Shown here one piece after another: positions 33,262 to 41,061 of a stretch of 49,073 nt of DNA. The position numbers and the translations under genes are program-made. Every line of letters starts with the position of its first letter. The first letter of the stretch is position 1. Source of the stretch: a bacterium (lineage in GTDB: Bacteria > Vulcanimicrobiota > Vulcanimicrobiia > Vulcanimicrobiales > Vulcanimicrobiaceae); assembly GCA_021790935.1 (NCBI GenBank), contig JAJYFL010000016.1, positions 1-49,073 on the forward strand. Direction: 5' to 3'. The notes beneath the pieces were generated by a model that was not told the DNA's origin, ran no database searches, and saw only the letters and a list, made by a program, of their open reading frames with translations.

Positions 33262-34239
33262 TTAAACACGAAATCCGCCCATCGTACAGGTCGCGAGGTC
33301 GAGGAGCATCGCCAATACGGGGAAGAAGCCGAACGCAGCGACGGCGGCGAGCGACGCGAGCGCGGGTGCCCGCTGCGCGCCGCTGGCGTCTGGAACGTTG
33401 GCCACGCCGAGCAGCCGCTCCACGCGCTCGCCGAGGCGCTCCGGCCGGCCGTGCAGCGCGACCGACGATTGCGGCGCCCCGGCACCTTTGGCGATCGCGA
33501 CGATCGCGCTCGCGAGATCGATGCAATCCGAGCCGCGTACCGCATGCCGATCCGCCGCTGCTTCGCGCGCGTCGCAATACATCCGCACCGCCTCCACCAC
33601 CTTCAACGGGAAGAGTTCCACAAAAAAGTCGACGAGCGCGCCAACGAATGGATCGAAGCGCCGTACGTGTGCCGCTTCGTGCGAGAGCGCCGCGCGCAAC
33701 TCGCGGTCGGACAACAAGCCGAGCGTACCGTGCGAGACGAGCACGACCGGGCGGAAAGCGCCCGCCACCGCGCAGAGCGCGCCGGGCGCCGCAACTTCAC
33801 GCACCGCGACGCCGAGCTCGCGCCCGATTCGCGCGACGGCCGGCGAGGCGGGCAACGCGGCACGAAGTAGTGCCCGCACCTCGGCATGCCGCCGCCACGA
33901 AATGACGGCCGCGCGAACGAATGCGAACGCGGCGAGCGTAGCGAGCACGGCGAACATTGCTCGCCCCTGCGGATAGAGCAGGCATTGCGAACGCCACGCA
34001 AGCACCAGCCCCGCGACCGCAATGGCAAAGAACGCGCCGCCCGGAAGCGCCGCGGCAACGGCCGCGAGCGGCGCCTGCCACCCGGGGTCACCCTCCAGCG
34101 GCCGCAGCATCGCGAGCATCCGGCGCACGGCGAGGTACGTGCCGGGCGGAACGACCAGCAGCGCGCAAAGCGAGCCAAAGAGCGCACCGGAAAGCAAACA
34201 CTGCGCGACGGCTTGCGTCATATCGCTCATCGGGCTCAC
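33262..34239 (-). CDS. BlaR1/M56 family sensor metalloprotease
   Basis: A 325-residue membrane protein with about four transmembrane helices. The zinc protease motif is HEAAH, in LLSDRELRAALSHEAAHVRRFDP, followed by the distal acidic region DAREAAADRHAV. In BlaR1/MecR1 systems the sensor cuts the BlaI-type repressor upon signal. Here no extracellular beta-lactam-binding domain follows the protease; after a final helix the protein ends. The start overlaps the blaI stop by 4 bases. The signal is unknown and is presumably linked to the pump substrate. Confidence 0.85.
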   Translation of the reverse strand: MSPMSDMTQAVAQCLLSGALFGSLCALLVVPPGTYLAVRRMLAMLRPLEGDPGWQAPLAAVAAALPGGAFFAIAVAGLVLAWRSQCLLYPQGRAMFAVLATLAAFAFVRAAVISWRRHAEVRALLRAALPASPAVARIGRELGVAVREVAAPGALCAVAGAFRPVVLVSHGTLGLLSDRELRAALSHEAAHVRRFDPFVGALVDFFVELFPLKVVEAVRMYCDAREAAADRHAVRGSDCIDLASAIVAIAKGAGAPQSSVALHGRPERLGERVERLLGVANVPDASGAQRAPALASLAAVAAFGFFPVLAMLLDLATCTMGGFRV

Positions 34240-34655
34240 GAGCCGCGCTCCCTCCTCTTGCGTGCGATCAACTCTTCGAGTGCCGCGACGGTCGCGTCGT
34301 CGACTCCAAGTTCGTCGACCAGATGTGCCAAGAGCGGACCGCCGCGGGCCACGACCGGGCGCACGAAATCGCGCACCACGCCGCGCTCGGCCTCCGCCCG
34401 CGAACGCACCGGCTCGTACTCGTACGCCCGGCCGGCGACACGCCTGCGCAGATGGCCCTTCTCGCCAAGGTTCGTGAGGATCGTCTTGACGGTCGAATAG
34501 GCGAGCTTGCGGCGACGACCGGCATTGAGCGACTCGAGCGTATCGCCGACCGTCAGCCAGTCGCCCCGCGCCCAGAGAACGTCCATCACGCGGGCCTCCA
34601 GCGGCCCGAAGCCGAGATCGAAATCCTGAACGCTACGTTCGCGCGGCGACGCCAT
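34236..34655 (-). CDS. BlaI/MecI/CopY family transcriptional repressor
   Basis: A 139-residue winged-helix repressor. The typical helix-turn-helix region reads LGPLEARVMDVLWARGDWLTVGDTLESL, then LAYSTVKTILTNLGEKGHLRRRVAGRAYEYEPV, and a C-terminal helical dimer domain follows. The ATG is at 34655, three bases after a 15-bp near-palindrome likely to be its own operator. No Shine-Dalgarno is seen, so the message may be leaderless. It is the first gene of the five-gene operon and should repress it until the M56 protease cuts it. Confidence 0.92.
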   Translation of the reverse strand: MASPRERSVQDFDLGFGPLEARVMDVLWARGDWLTVGDTLESLNAGRRRKLAYSTVKTILTNLGEKGHLRRRVAGRAYEYEPVRSRAEAERGVVRDFVRPVVARGGPLLAHLVDELGVDDATVAALEELIARKRRERGS

Positions 34656-34657
34656 AT

Positions 34658-34672
34658 GTTAAGCACCTTAGC
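34658..34672. promoter_or_regulatory. Candidate BlaI-type operator 1
   Basis: On the minus strand GCTAAG-GTG-CTTAAC, a near-palindrome three bases before the blaI start. It differs from the site at 33216 by three positions and would cover the -10 region. Autorepression is the likely role. Confidence 0.5.
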
Positions 34673-34759
34673 AGAAACCGGATCCGGCGTAAAGAACCTT
34701 CCGCGAACGACTTGAGAATCCGCCAAGCGGGCAGCCACGTGGCCGCTGCGGGAAGCCGG

Positions 34760-34835
34760 TGGTGCCAAGGGCCGGAATCGAACCGGCGACACCGTGATTT
34801 TCAGTCACGTGCTCTACCGACTGAGCTACCTTGGC
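34760..34835 (-). tRNA. tRNA-Phe (GAA)
   Basis: A complete cloverleaf on the minus strand: acceptor GCCAAGG/CCTTGGC, D arm with AGCTCAGTCGGTAGAGC, anticodon stem GTGA/TCAC with loop CTGAAAA (anticodon GAA), T arm GCCGG-TTCGATT-CCGGC. Discriminator A and an encoded CCA follow. It is 105 bases upstream of blaI on the same strand. Confidence 0.96.
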
Positions 34836-34919
34836 AAGGTGACCGACCTTGGTTCCACGCGCGGGGCCGCTCCCCTTGTAGCGTGAGGGGCACGCGCACG
34901 GAGGTTCGCGCAGGTCACG

Positions 34920-35597
34920 CTATTCAAACTCTGCATCGAATAGATACGAGCCTGCAACGGGGCGGCAGTTCTCCAGCTGCGGCGCATACGTCGACGATCG
35001 CGCGGCCCGCAGCGCCGCCTGGTCGAGCAGCACGTTTCCGCTCGAACGGTAGATCCGCAAGGCGACGATGGCGCCCGTCGCCGACAAACGCACTTCGACG
35101 CTCGTTGCCCCGGTTATTCCTTCATCGCGGGCCGCTTGCGGTTCGTCGAGCAGGGCGACGTTCAGCGCCGTCGCCGCCACGTTCGGAACGGCGCAGGATG
35201 GCGTGGGGCTAGGCGTGCCGGCGGCCGGCGGCGCACTCGGCGAGCCGGAGGCAACTGTCGCCGGTCCGGCAGGCGGCGCCGGCGTGCCGGCGACGACGAC
35301 GAGCCCTTCGACGCGGCGCGTAGAGCGGCGCAGGTTGGGAAGGTGCACGGGATGCGATACGCGGATTCGATGAGCCGCGACCGGCCGCGGCACCGCCGGA
35401 CGCGGTCTTGGCGTCGGTGTCGGTGGCGGAGTCGGCGGCGGCGTTGCCACTCGAAAGATGTGGAGCGTCGTCGGAGGCTGCGGAGGCGCAGCGTGTACCT
35501 GACGCAATCCGTGAGTGGCGGCTGCAGCCACGACGTGCACGAGTATCGAAACCACGAATGCCAATTGCAGGATGCGGCGGCTCGCAGGTGCGTTCAT
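34920..35597 (-). CDS. TonB-like protein
   Basis: A 225-residue protein. One N-terminal transmembrane helix (about 10-30) is followed by a Pro-rich stretch (PPPTPPPTPTPRPRPAVPRP) and a low-complexity Pro/Ala/Ser linker. A C-terminal TonB-type domain holds ATSVEVRLSATGAIVALRIYRSSGNVLLDQAALRAARSSTYAPQLENC. TonB proteins transfer proton motive force to outer membrane receptors. No ExbB/ExbD or receptor is adjacent, so it could also be a two-partner-type TonB paralogue. ATG at 35597 was chosen; an upstream GTG or ATG in frame (35621) is possible. Confidence 0.8.
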   Translation of the reverse strand: MNAPASRRILQLAFVVSILVHVVAAAATHGLRQVHAAPPQPPTTLHIFRVATPPPTPPPTPTPRPRPAVPRPVAAHRIRVSHPVHLPNLRRSTRRVEGLVVVAGTPAPPAGPATVASGSPSAPPAAGTPSPTPSCAVPNVAATALNVALLDEPQAARDEGITGATSVEVRLSATGAIVALRIYRSSGNVLLDQAALRAARSSTYAPQLENCRPVAGSYLFDAEFE

Positions 35598-35742
35598 ATT
35601 CGCGTAACACGCCGGCCGCAATGCGTGTGACGCGCGCTACCATCAAGTTTGCAGTGTCGTCACAAAACGAAACGCACCGCGTTATAGGATGATGCGGAAA
35701 AGCCTGTCCGAGTTGCAGCTGTTGTTATCCGATTTAACTTAA

Positions 35743-36765
35743 CCCGCATTCACCGGATGGATGCGTAAAGTTGCTGCACGTTCGCAGCGATTTCGCTATA
35801 CTTAGCAAGTGATTTGCGCTGATGATGTAACGCCAAAGTTAACGAACCCGACGGGTGAAGCTCAGGACGGCGTTCTTAGACCCGATTTCGACCGGCGTAT
35901 CATGCTTCAGTTTCGCAGATCGGTTGTCACGTCGGATGCGGGTCTGCTCGCGTATCGGGAACTCGATGACGCACTTGGATTGACTCCAGCGGCCGGTGGC
36001 CTTCTCGCGGATGCGCGCACCGGAAAGAACGGTCGCCATGCACTCGTCGGCATGTTCCGCCAATCGGTCTTCGGCAGACTTGCGGGATACGAAGATGTGA
36101 ATGACGCCTTACGCTTACGTCACAACCCCGCCATGCGCTGGATCATCGGTGGCAAAGCAGCGAAAGGCTCGGGTGCGTCGCCGAGTCAGATGGGGCGGCT
36201 CGAAACGAACTGACTGGCAAGATCTGAAAACCTCGCAGCTCTCACCGATCTCTCGGGTCATTGGATCGACGAGGTCGCGAAGCGTCGCTCACGCCAACGT
36301 CGTTCGCCTGCAGCTTCATGCGCTCGCCTACAACCTCGGCAATTTCCTACGCCCGCTCGCGATACCCGCAGCGATTGAACAGTGGTCGCTCACGAGTCTG
36401 CGGGAGAATCTCATCAAGATCGGTGCCAAGGTCGTCAGTCACGGTCGCTACGTTACGTTCCAGATGGCGGAGGCCGCAATCCCGCGCAAGTTGTTCGCTG
36501 CGATCATGCGGAGAATCGCCACTTTGCGAGCGCCGCCGATGGCAACGGCAACATGAACACCCCGCCCGACAACATGCGCCGGAAACCAATGGGGAAGGTG
36601 CGTCCTGATGACAGTGCAGCGAGGTTTTTTGAGGCTTCGGGGCCGACGCGGGCTTCGTCTCGTGCCGAACCGACGGTTTGGCTCGCCGAGAGCCCGGAAA
36701 AACAACGGAATCGTCGAGCAGTGGTTCGAAAAGGACAGCCATATGGGGATAATGGGGAATACCCG
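35743..36765 (+). mobile_element. IS1380-family element with internal deletion
   Basis: Left end CCCGCATTCACCGG at 35743, right end GGGGAATACCCG at 36765, each next to TTAA (35739-35742 and 36766-36769), a perfect 4-base target duplication. It is 634 bp shorter than the intact copy at 37779. The non-coding left 130 bases and the right tail are conserved. The first ATG GGG of its right end reads only eight codons before a TAA. Confidence 0.85.
35809..36556 (+). pseudogene. IS1380 transposase with stop and 634-bp deletion
   Basis: The 5' part starts GTG at 35809 and follows the intact copy to SPSQMGRLETN, where TGA (36211-36213) replaces the conserved Trp. It continues readable to the WIDEVAKRR region. 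At about 36292 the sequence jumps to VRLQLHALAYNLGNFLRPLAIP and runs to the normal C-terminus APPMATAT. The missing segment holds all catalytic residues, so the copy cannot be active by itself. Short GCCAACG/GCGAACGCC similarity at the junction suggests deletion between small repeats. Confidence 0.85.
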
Positions 36766-36806
36766 TTAAACGCGTCGCAGCGCTTGCGCTTGCCGCGATC
36801 GCGATT

Positions 36807-37778
36807 GTGGCTAACGCTGCGCGAGCGGACGCGCCCGCGCCATCGGTCTATGTGGGCGTTGAGGATCCAACGACGCACGGTGGTGCAACCACCGGCGTCT
36901 TTTCGCTTATGATTTCAAGCATCGGCAGGCCATTCACATTCGACCCGCGGTCGCTGCATTTTTCGTGGCAAGCCGAATATGCCTACGGCGGGCTGACGGC
37001 AACGCGGATTCCGGCTGCGATTCGCATCGGAGCCTGGACGAAAGCCAATCTCTATCCGTCGTACATTGATACCAGCCCAGATCAAAACCTCGAACGCGCG
37101 TACCAAGCACAGCTGTACTTTGGCGCAGCGCCAGGTGCTCCGGGCCGCTACGAACTCACGGTCAGCGCGGATACTGGTTTCGCGCATACCGACCGGGGAG
37201 TCCCACTCGCTCTCCGCAATTCCAACGTGGTGGAAGTGTACTGGCCCGACGAACGCAACGGCGACGCCGCCTCAGCCGATCTTCGCCGACGCATCCTCGG
37301 ACGAACCGTCTACGCATTCGGCGGATCGCTCCTTGAATGCCGAAGCTCGAATAAAGTCGAACCGTTTAGCGTGCCGCTGCGCGTGACGCGCGTGAGCAGA
37401 CATGTCGGCACCGCATATTGGCTAGAAACGGGGGCGACGGGCCACGCGTACCCTACATCCTTTGTCGCAATCGATCCGATCGAAGTCAACGTAGACGGCT
37501 GTGACCCCGGTTTTCGATTCGCCGACCCATGGCAAGCCGGCGTTTCGATTACAACGCAGGCGCCGCCGCCGAGCCTTCAGCCCAACGCGACTATCGTCCC
37601 GGGAATGTCACGCAATGCGGTGCTGTGGTTGCTTGGCTATCCCGATCAGTTCGGCACGGCGCAGTATTTCAACGCTCTTGGCCAGTGGGAGTACGCTTGG
37701 CCTCAGGGGGTGTCCAAATCGGTGACCTTTGAGCACGACCGCGTCGTGCATTACACGCCGCCGGGGAATCCACTTTAA
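36807..37778 (+). CDS. Exported protein of unknown function, start lost at an IS junction
   Basis: A 323-residue frame whose translation from GTG 36807 reads VANAARADAPAPSVYVG. The preceding in-frame codons read KRVAALALAAIAI, which with it make a complete signal peptide without a start codon. They begin at the TTAA next to the IS1380 right end, so the insertion probably removed the native ATG. The mature part has GRPFTFDPRSLHFSW and a C-terminal domain with ATIVPGMSRNAVLWLLGYPDQFGT, resembling the SmpA/BamE-like fold that often begins G-M-S-x-x-x-V. The stop TAA coincides with the TTAA used by the next IS copy. Confidence 0.65.
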   Translation: MANAARADAPAPSVYVGVEDPTTHGGATTGVFSLMISSIGRPFTFDPRSLHFSWQAEYAYGGLTATRIPAAIRIGAWTKANLYPSYIDTSPDQNLERAYQAQLYFGAAPGAPGRYELTVSADTGFAHTDRGVPLALRNSNVVEVYWPDERNGDAASADLRRRILGRTVYAFGGSLLECRSSNKVEPFSVPLRVTRVSRHVGTAYWLETGATGHAYPTSFVAIDPIEVNVDGCDPGFRFADPWQAGVSITTQAPPPSLQPNATIVPGMSRNAVLWLLGYPDQFGTAQYFNALGQWEYAWPQGVSKSVTFEHDRVVHYTPPGNPL

Positions 37779-37833
37779 GCCCGCATTCACCGGATGGACG
37801 CGTAAAGTTGCTGCACGTTCGCGGCGATGTCGC

Positions 37834-37839
37834 TATACT
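37834..37839 (+). promoter_or_regulatory. -10 box of the IS1380 transposase promoter
   Basis: TATACT, 35 bases before the transposase GTG. The same box is kept in the copy at 35797-35802. No good -35 box is seen at the ideal distance; TTGCTG lies 20 bases upstream. Confidence 0.4.
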
Positions 37840-37874
37840 TAGCAAGTGATTTGTGCTGATGATGTAACGCCAAA

Positions 37875-39230
37875 GTGACGAACCCGACGGGTGAAGCTCA
37901 GGACGACATTCTCAGGCTCGATTTCGACCGTCGTGTCATACTTGAGTTTCGCGGATCAGTTGTCACGTCGGATGCTGGTCTGCTCGCGTATCGCGAACTC
38001 GATGATGCACTTGGATTGACTCCGGCAGCCGGTAAGCTTCTTGCCGATGAACGCACGGGAAAGAACGGTCGGCACGCGCTCGTCGGCATGTTTCGCCAAT
38101 CCGTCTTCGGAAGACTTGCAGGATATGAAGACGTAAACGACACGTTGCGCTTACGTCACAACCCCGCGATGCGCTGGATCATCGGTGGTAAAGCAGCGAA
38201 AGGCTTGGGCGCGTCGCCGAGCCAGATGGGGCGCTTCGATACCAACTGGCTTGCGAAGTCGGAAAATCTGGCAACGCTTAGCGATCTCTCCGGTCAATGG
38301 ATCGACCGTGTAGCGAAACGTCGCCAACGCAGTCGCGTGGTTCTCGATCTGGATTCGAGCGTAAGCCCGACGCATGGCGATCAAGAGCGTAGCGTTTGGA
38401 ATGGGCATTTCGGCTGCACCTGCTACCATCCGCTCTTCGTTTTCAATCAGGATGGCGATCTGGAACGATGCGCTCTGCGCCCCGGCAACGTGCATAGCGC
38501 CGACGGATGGGAAGCGGTCCTTAAGCCGGTCGTCGCACGTTACCAAGGGACGGCAACAGGCATCGCCTTTCGCGGCGACGCGGCCTTCGCTCAACCGAGT
38601 ATGTATGAGTTCTTGGAATCCGAAGGGATTGAGTATGCGATCCGCCTCCCGGCGAATCAAGTTCTCCAAGCGCAAATCGGTCATCTGCTCAAGCGGCCGG
38701 TCGGACGGCCGGCGCACTACGTGCAGCGTTTCTACAAGAGCTTCCGCTACCAGGCGGCGAGTTGGTCGCGTCCTCGTCGGGTTGTCGCCAAGGTGGAGTG
38801 GCATCTCGGAGAACTATTCCCGCGCGTCGGCTTCATCGTCACGAACTTGCGCCATGCGTCCAAGAATGTCGTCGGGTTTTACAACAGGCGCGGGACGGCT
38901 GAGCAATGGATCAAAGAAGGCAAAAATGCGATCAAGTGGACGCGGCTGTCGTGTCGCTCGTTCAACGCGAACGCCGTTCGCCTGCAGCTCCACGCGCTCG
39001 CCTATAATCTCGGGAACTTCCTTCGCACGCTGGCGACTCCCGAATCCATTGCCGAGTGGTCTCTGACGAGCCTGCGCGAGAAGCTGATCAAGATCGGCGC
39101 AAAGGTCGTTAGTCATGGTCGCTACGTCACGTTTCAGATGGCGGAGGTCGCGATCCCGCGCAAACTGTTCGGTGCGATCATGGAGAGAATCGCTGCTTTG
39201 CGAGCGCCGCCGATGGCGACGGCGACATGA
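37875..39230 (+). CDS. IS1380-family transposase, full length
   Basis: A 451-residue DDE transposase. Blocks include FRGSVVTSDAGLLAYRELDDALGLT, VFGRLAGYEDVNDTLRLRHNP, the first catalytic region VVLDLDSSVSPTHG, GIAFRGDAAFAQPSMYEFLESEGIEYAIRLP (second Asp), TAEQWIKEGKNAIKW (Glu region) and NAVRLQLHALAYNLGNFLRTLA. The start is GTG 37875; in the copy at 35809 an extra T keeps a longer N-terminus MICADDVTPKL in frame. It is the only apparently functional copy in the window and could mobilise the defective ones. Confidence 0.93.
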   Translation: MTNPTGEAQDDILRLDFDRRVILEFRGSVVTSDAGLLAYRELDDALGLTPAAGKLLADERTGKNGRHALVGMFRQSVFGRLAGYEDVNDTLRLRHNPAMRWIIGGKAAKGLGASPSQMGRFDTNWLAKSENLATLSDLSGQWIDRVAKRRQRSRVVLDLDSSVSPTHGDQERSVWNGHFGCTCYHPLFVFNQDGDLERCALRPGNVHSADGWEAVLKPVVARYQGTATGIAFRGDAAFAQPSMYEFLESEGIEYAIRLPANQVLQAQIGHLLKRPVGRPAHYVQRFYKSFRYQAASWSRPRRVVAKVEWHLGELFPRVGFIVTNLRHASKNVVGFYNRRGTAEQWIKEGKNAIKWTRLSCRSFNANAVRLQLHALAYNLGNFLRTLATPESIAEWSLTSLREKLIKIGAKVVSHGRYVTFQMAEVAIPRKLFGAIMERIAALRAPPMATAT

Positions 39231-39409
39231 ACACACGGGCCGTCTCCGTGCGCGCGGAGAAAACGACGGGAGAGCTGCGCCATTATGTGGATCCCGCGGG
39301 TTTGTTTAGCGGGCGGAGGTCAAAAAGCTGGCCCATTTCGTACCGAGCGAGCCAAACCGGCCGCCGAACCGTCCGCAAACCGCCGGAATCATCCGGCGGC
39401 GACTCGAAT

Positions 39410-39423
39410 AGGAGAGCCATATG
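39410..39423 (+). promoter_or_regulatory. IS-borne ribosome binding site and start codon
   Basis: AGGAGAG, a 4-base spacer and ATG at 39421, all inside the IS1380 right end. The ATG reads in frame through the junction into the exported protein downstream. Confidence 0.65.
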
Positions 39424-40035
39424 GGGAATCCCGGCTTAGGCAAATCCAGGCTTAGATCTGCAGCCGTGCTCGTAGCATTTCTCATGCTAGGGCCGCGGGT
39501 CTCTGCTGCTCAAGGCATTAACAAGATTTTCAATAATCGAGTGGAGCTTGCCGGAGGCGCCGCGGATTCGCTTGTTCAAGCGACAGCACAACTGGTCAAG
39601 GATGGTGCCTCGCTCTCGAGCCTACGGTCCTATACTGTCAAATACAGTTCTGGAGGGGGTGGCGCAGGCTGTGTTGTCACATTTACCGCTCCGAGCGGCC
39701 TAAAATCCACATTCGACGTTTCTGGCAATGTTGTGACGCAGAGACGCGCAGCCATACCGGCCAATTTGGGCTGGACGATTACCGGTGCATATGTCTCGGC
39801 TCTATATCAAGGCTACGCCATCTGGCATACGACGCCTATTGGTTCGCATTGGTCGCTATCAAGTGTAGGAGTTACAATCGTCCATCCTTTCAACAACGAT
39901 CCAGCGACCTATTGGATCTATTTTTCGCCACCGGAAATGAAGCATGCGGGACCAACGGTGGGCTGTGGCTCGTCCCGAGGCTTCTCCGTAAATGTTGATA
40001 CCTTTCAAGCGAACCCACTGAAACCGGTATGCTGA
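39421..40035 (+). CDS. Exported protein of unknown function, started by the IS1380 end
   Basis: A 204-residue protein. The first five residues MGNPG come from the IS right end; the native part continues LGKSRLRSAAVLVAFLMLGPRVSAAQG, a signal peptide with cleavage after SAA. The mature protein has no recognised domain: features are VKYSSGGGGAGCVVTFTAPSG, SNPATYWIYF-like aromatic strands and a C-terminal GCGSSRGFSVNV, with four Cys that could form disulfides. The native start was probably displaced by the insertion, and translation is now likely initiated from the IS sequence. Confidence 0.75.
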   Translation: MGNPGLGKSRLRSAAVLVAFLMLGPRVSAAQGINKIFNNRVELAGGAADSLVQATAQLVKDGASLSSLRSYTVKYSSGGGGAGCVVTFTAPSGLKSTFDVSGNVVTQRRAAIPANLGWTITGAYVSALYQGYAIWHTTPIGSHWSLSSVGVTIVHPFNNDPATYWIYFSPPEMKHAGPTVGCGSSRGFSVNVDTFQANPLKPVC

Positions 40036-40194
40036 GCAACTTGCGAGACCCCAATTCGATGCTTACAACAGCACGCGGCGCATATCGGTTTAGAGTATAT
40101 TCTCCTCACATCCCACGATACTGCCCGGCCGTCTTGATCTCATGGAGGGCGGCCCGCCAATCTGTAGATCGTGGTTCAGGCCAACAGGCTCATT

Positions 40195-41061
40195 CTAGGC
40201 TGTATCGGCGGTCGGTTTGCGTGCGAAAAGCTTGATGCCGAGAGCAGCGGTAACGAGCGCGTTCCGGGTTACCGGGCGCCGTACGCCTAGTGGTATCGCG
40301 GCAAGTGCTCGCTCTGCAGCCACGTACCAGCCGGCGCGAACTCTGAGTGTGCGGTTGCCGCGTCCTACGATCGCCGTCAAGTCAGTGAAACCGGCTCTTT
40401 GAAAGAGTTCGCACAACTCCCCCGCGCTGTATTCCCGGAGGTGCAGGCCCTGGGCCGTATCCGAAAAATAGCGCGATATATCGTGTGGACCCGACAAGCG
40501 GTTCGGCGTGATGCATAAGTATACGCCGCCCGGGCGCAGGATACGAAAAATTTCACGCAATTGATCGCTCGCGTCGTCCGGATGAAGATGCTCCATCAAT
40601 TGATTGCTATAGGCGACATCTACGCTGTTCGTCGGAAGGGGTATGCTGCTGCCGTCAGACAAGATGAGTTTGAAATTATCCGGGGGGTTCTCACTTTTCG
40701 CGATTTCGGCGGAGACGTCGACGCCGTAGGACAACGCAACACGGCGTGCCACAGCAAAGGCCAGAGCGCAGTCGCCAGCGCCAATCTCGACAAATGTTGA
40801 CTCGCGAAAAAGGTACGCCTCAAGGAGTCCGAGCTGGCGCGCTACCGCAGCGGCGCGATTTACGGCGTCGACGCGCTGAGTAGTCTGCGGATGATCCGGT
40901 ACGCTTCGAAAAAGCTCGTCGTAAACCGTAGCATAGAGTCGCCGACGCTCGGCTTTATCGGCCTCACGCAGTTTGCTCGCGAGGCGTCGCTCGATCTCGT
41001 AATGAGCTCGGAGACGCTCCGAAGAGCGTGCCCCCGGGTCATTGGGCGATGCAAACATCAT
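40195..41061 (-). CDS. Class I SAM-dependent methyltransferase
   Basis: A 288-residue protein. The SAM-binding motif I is FVEIGAGDCALAFAVARR, followed by LSYGVDVS (motif II acid), DGSSIPLPTNSVDVAYSNQLMEHLHPDD and FRILRPGGVYLCITPNR. This is a Methyltransf_11-type fold. A helical N-terminal extension (about 90 residues) precedes the core. ATG at 41061 was chosen; the frame is open to 41220, but that part overlaps IS1380-like end sequence. The substrate is unknown; such enzymes near surface-polymer genes often modify sugars or lipids, but none are adjacent. Confidence 0.83.
   Translation of the reverse strand: MMFASPNDPGARSSERLRAHYEIERRLASKLREADKAERRRLYATVYDELFRSVPDHPQTTQRVDAVNRAAAVARQLGLLEAYLFRESTFVEIGAGDCALAFAVARRVALSYGVDVSAEIAKSENPPDNFKLILSDGSSIPLPTNSVDVAYSNQLMEHLHPDDASDQLREIFRILRPGGVYLCITPNRLSGPHDISRYFSDTAQGLHLREYSAGELCELFQRAGFTDLTAIVGRGNRTLRVRAGWYVAAERALAAIPLGVRRPVTRNALVTAALGIKLFARKPTADTA

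Larger units (their letters stand above)
37779..39435 (+). mobile_element. Intact IS1380-family element, 1,657 bp
   Basis: Left end GCCCGCATTCACCGG, right end GGGGAATCCCGGC; reversed, the right end reads GCCGGGATTCCCC, so the terminal repeats match at 10 of 13 positions. Flanks are TTAA (37775-37778) and TTAG (39436-39439), an imperfect 4-base duplication. Its tail holds a hairpin CCGCCGG-AATCAT-CCGGCGG (39380-39399), then AGGAGAG and ATG (39421). It has one full-length transposase gene. Confidence 0.88.

Noticed and set aside
33243-33545. N-terminal extension of the membrane fusion protein
   Set aside because: The extra 101 residues are Arg/Ser-rich and antisense-like relative to blaR1 coding; a signal peptide starts at the TTG 33242.
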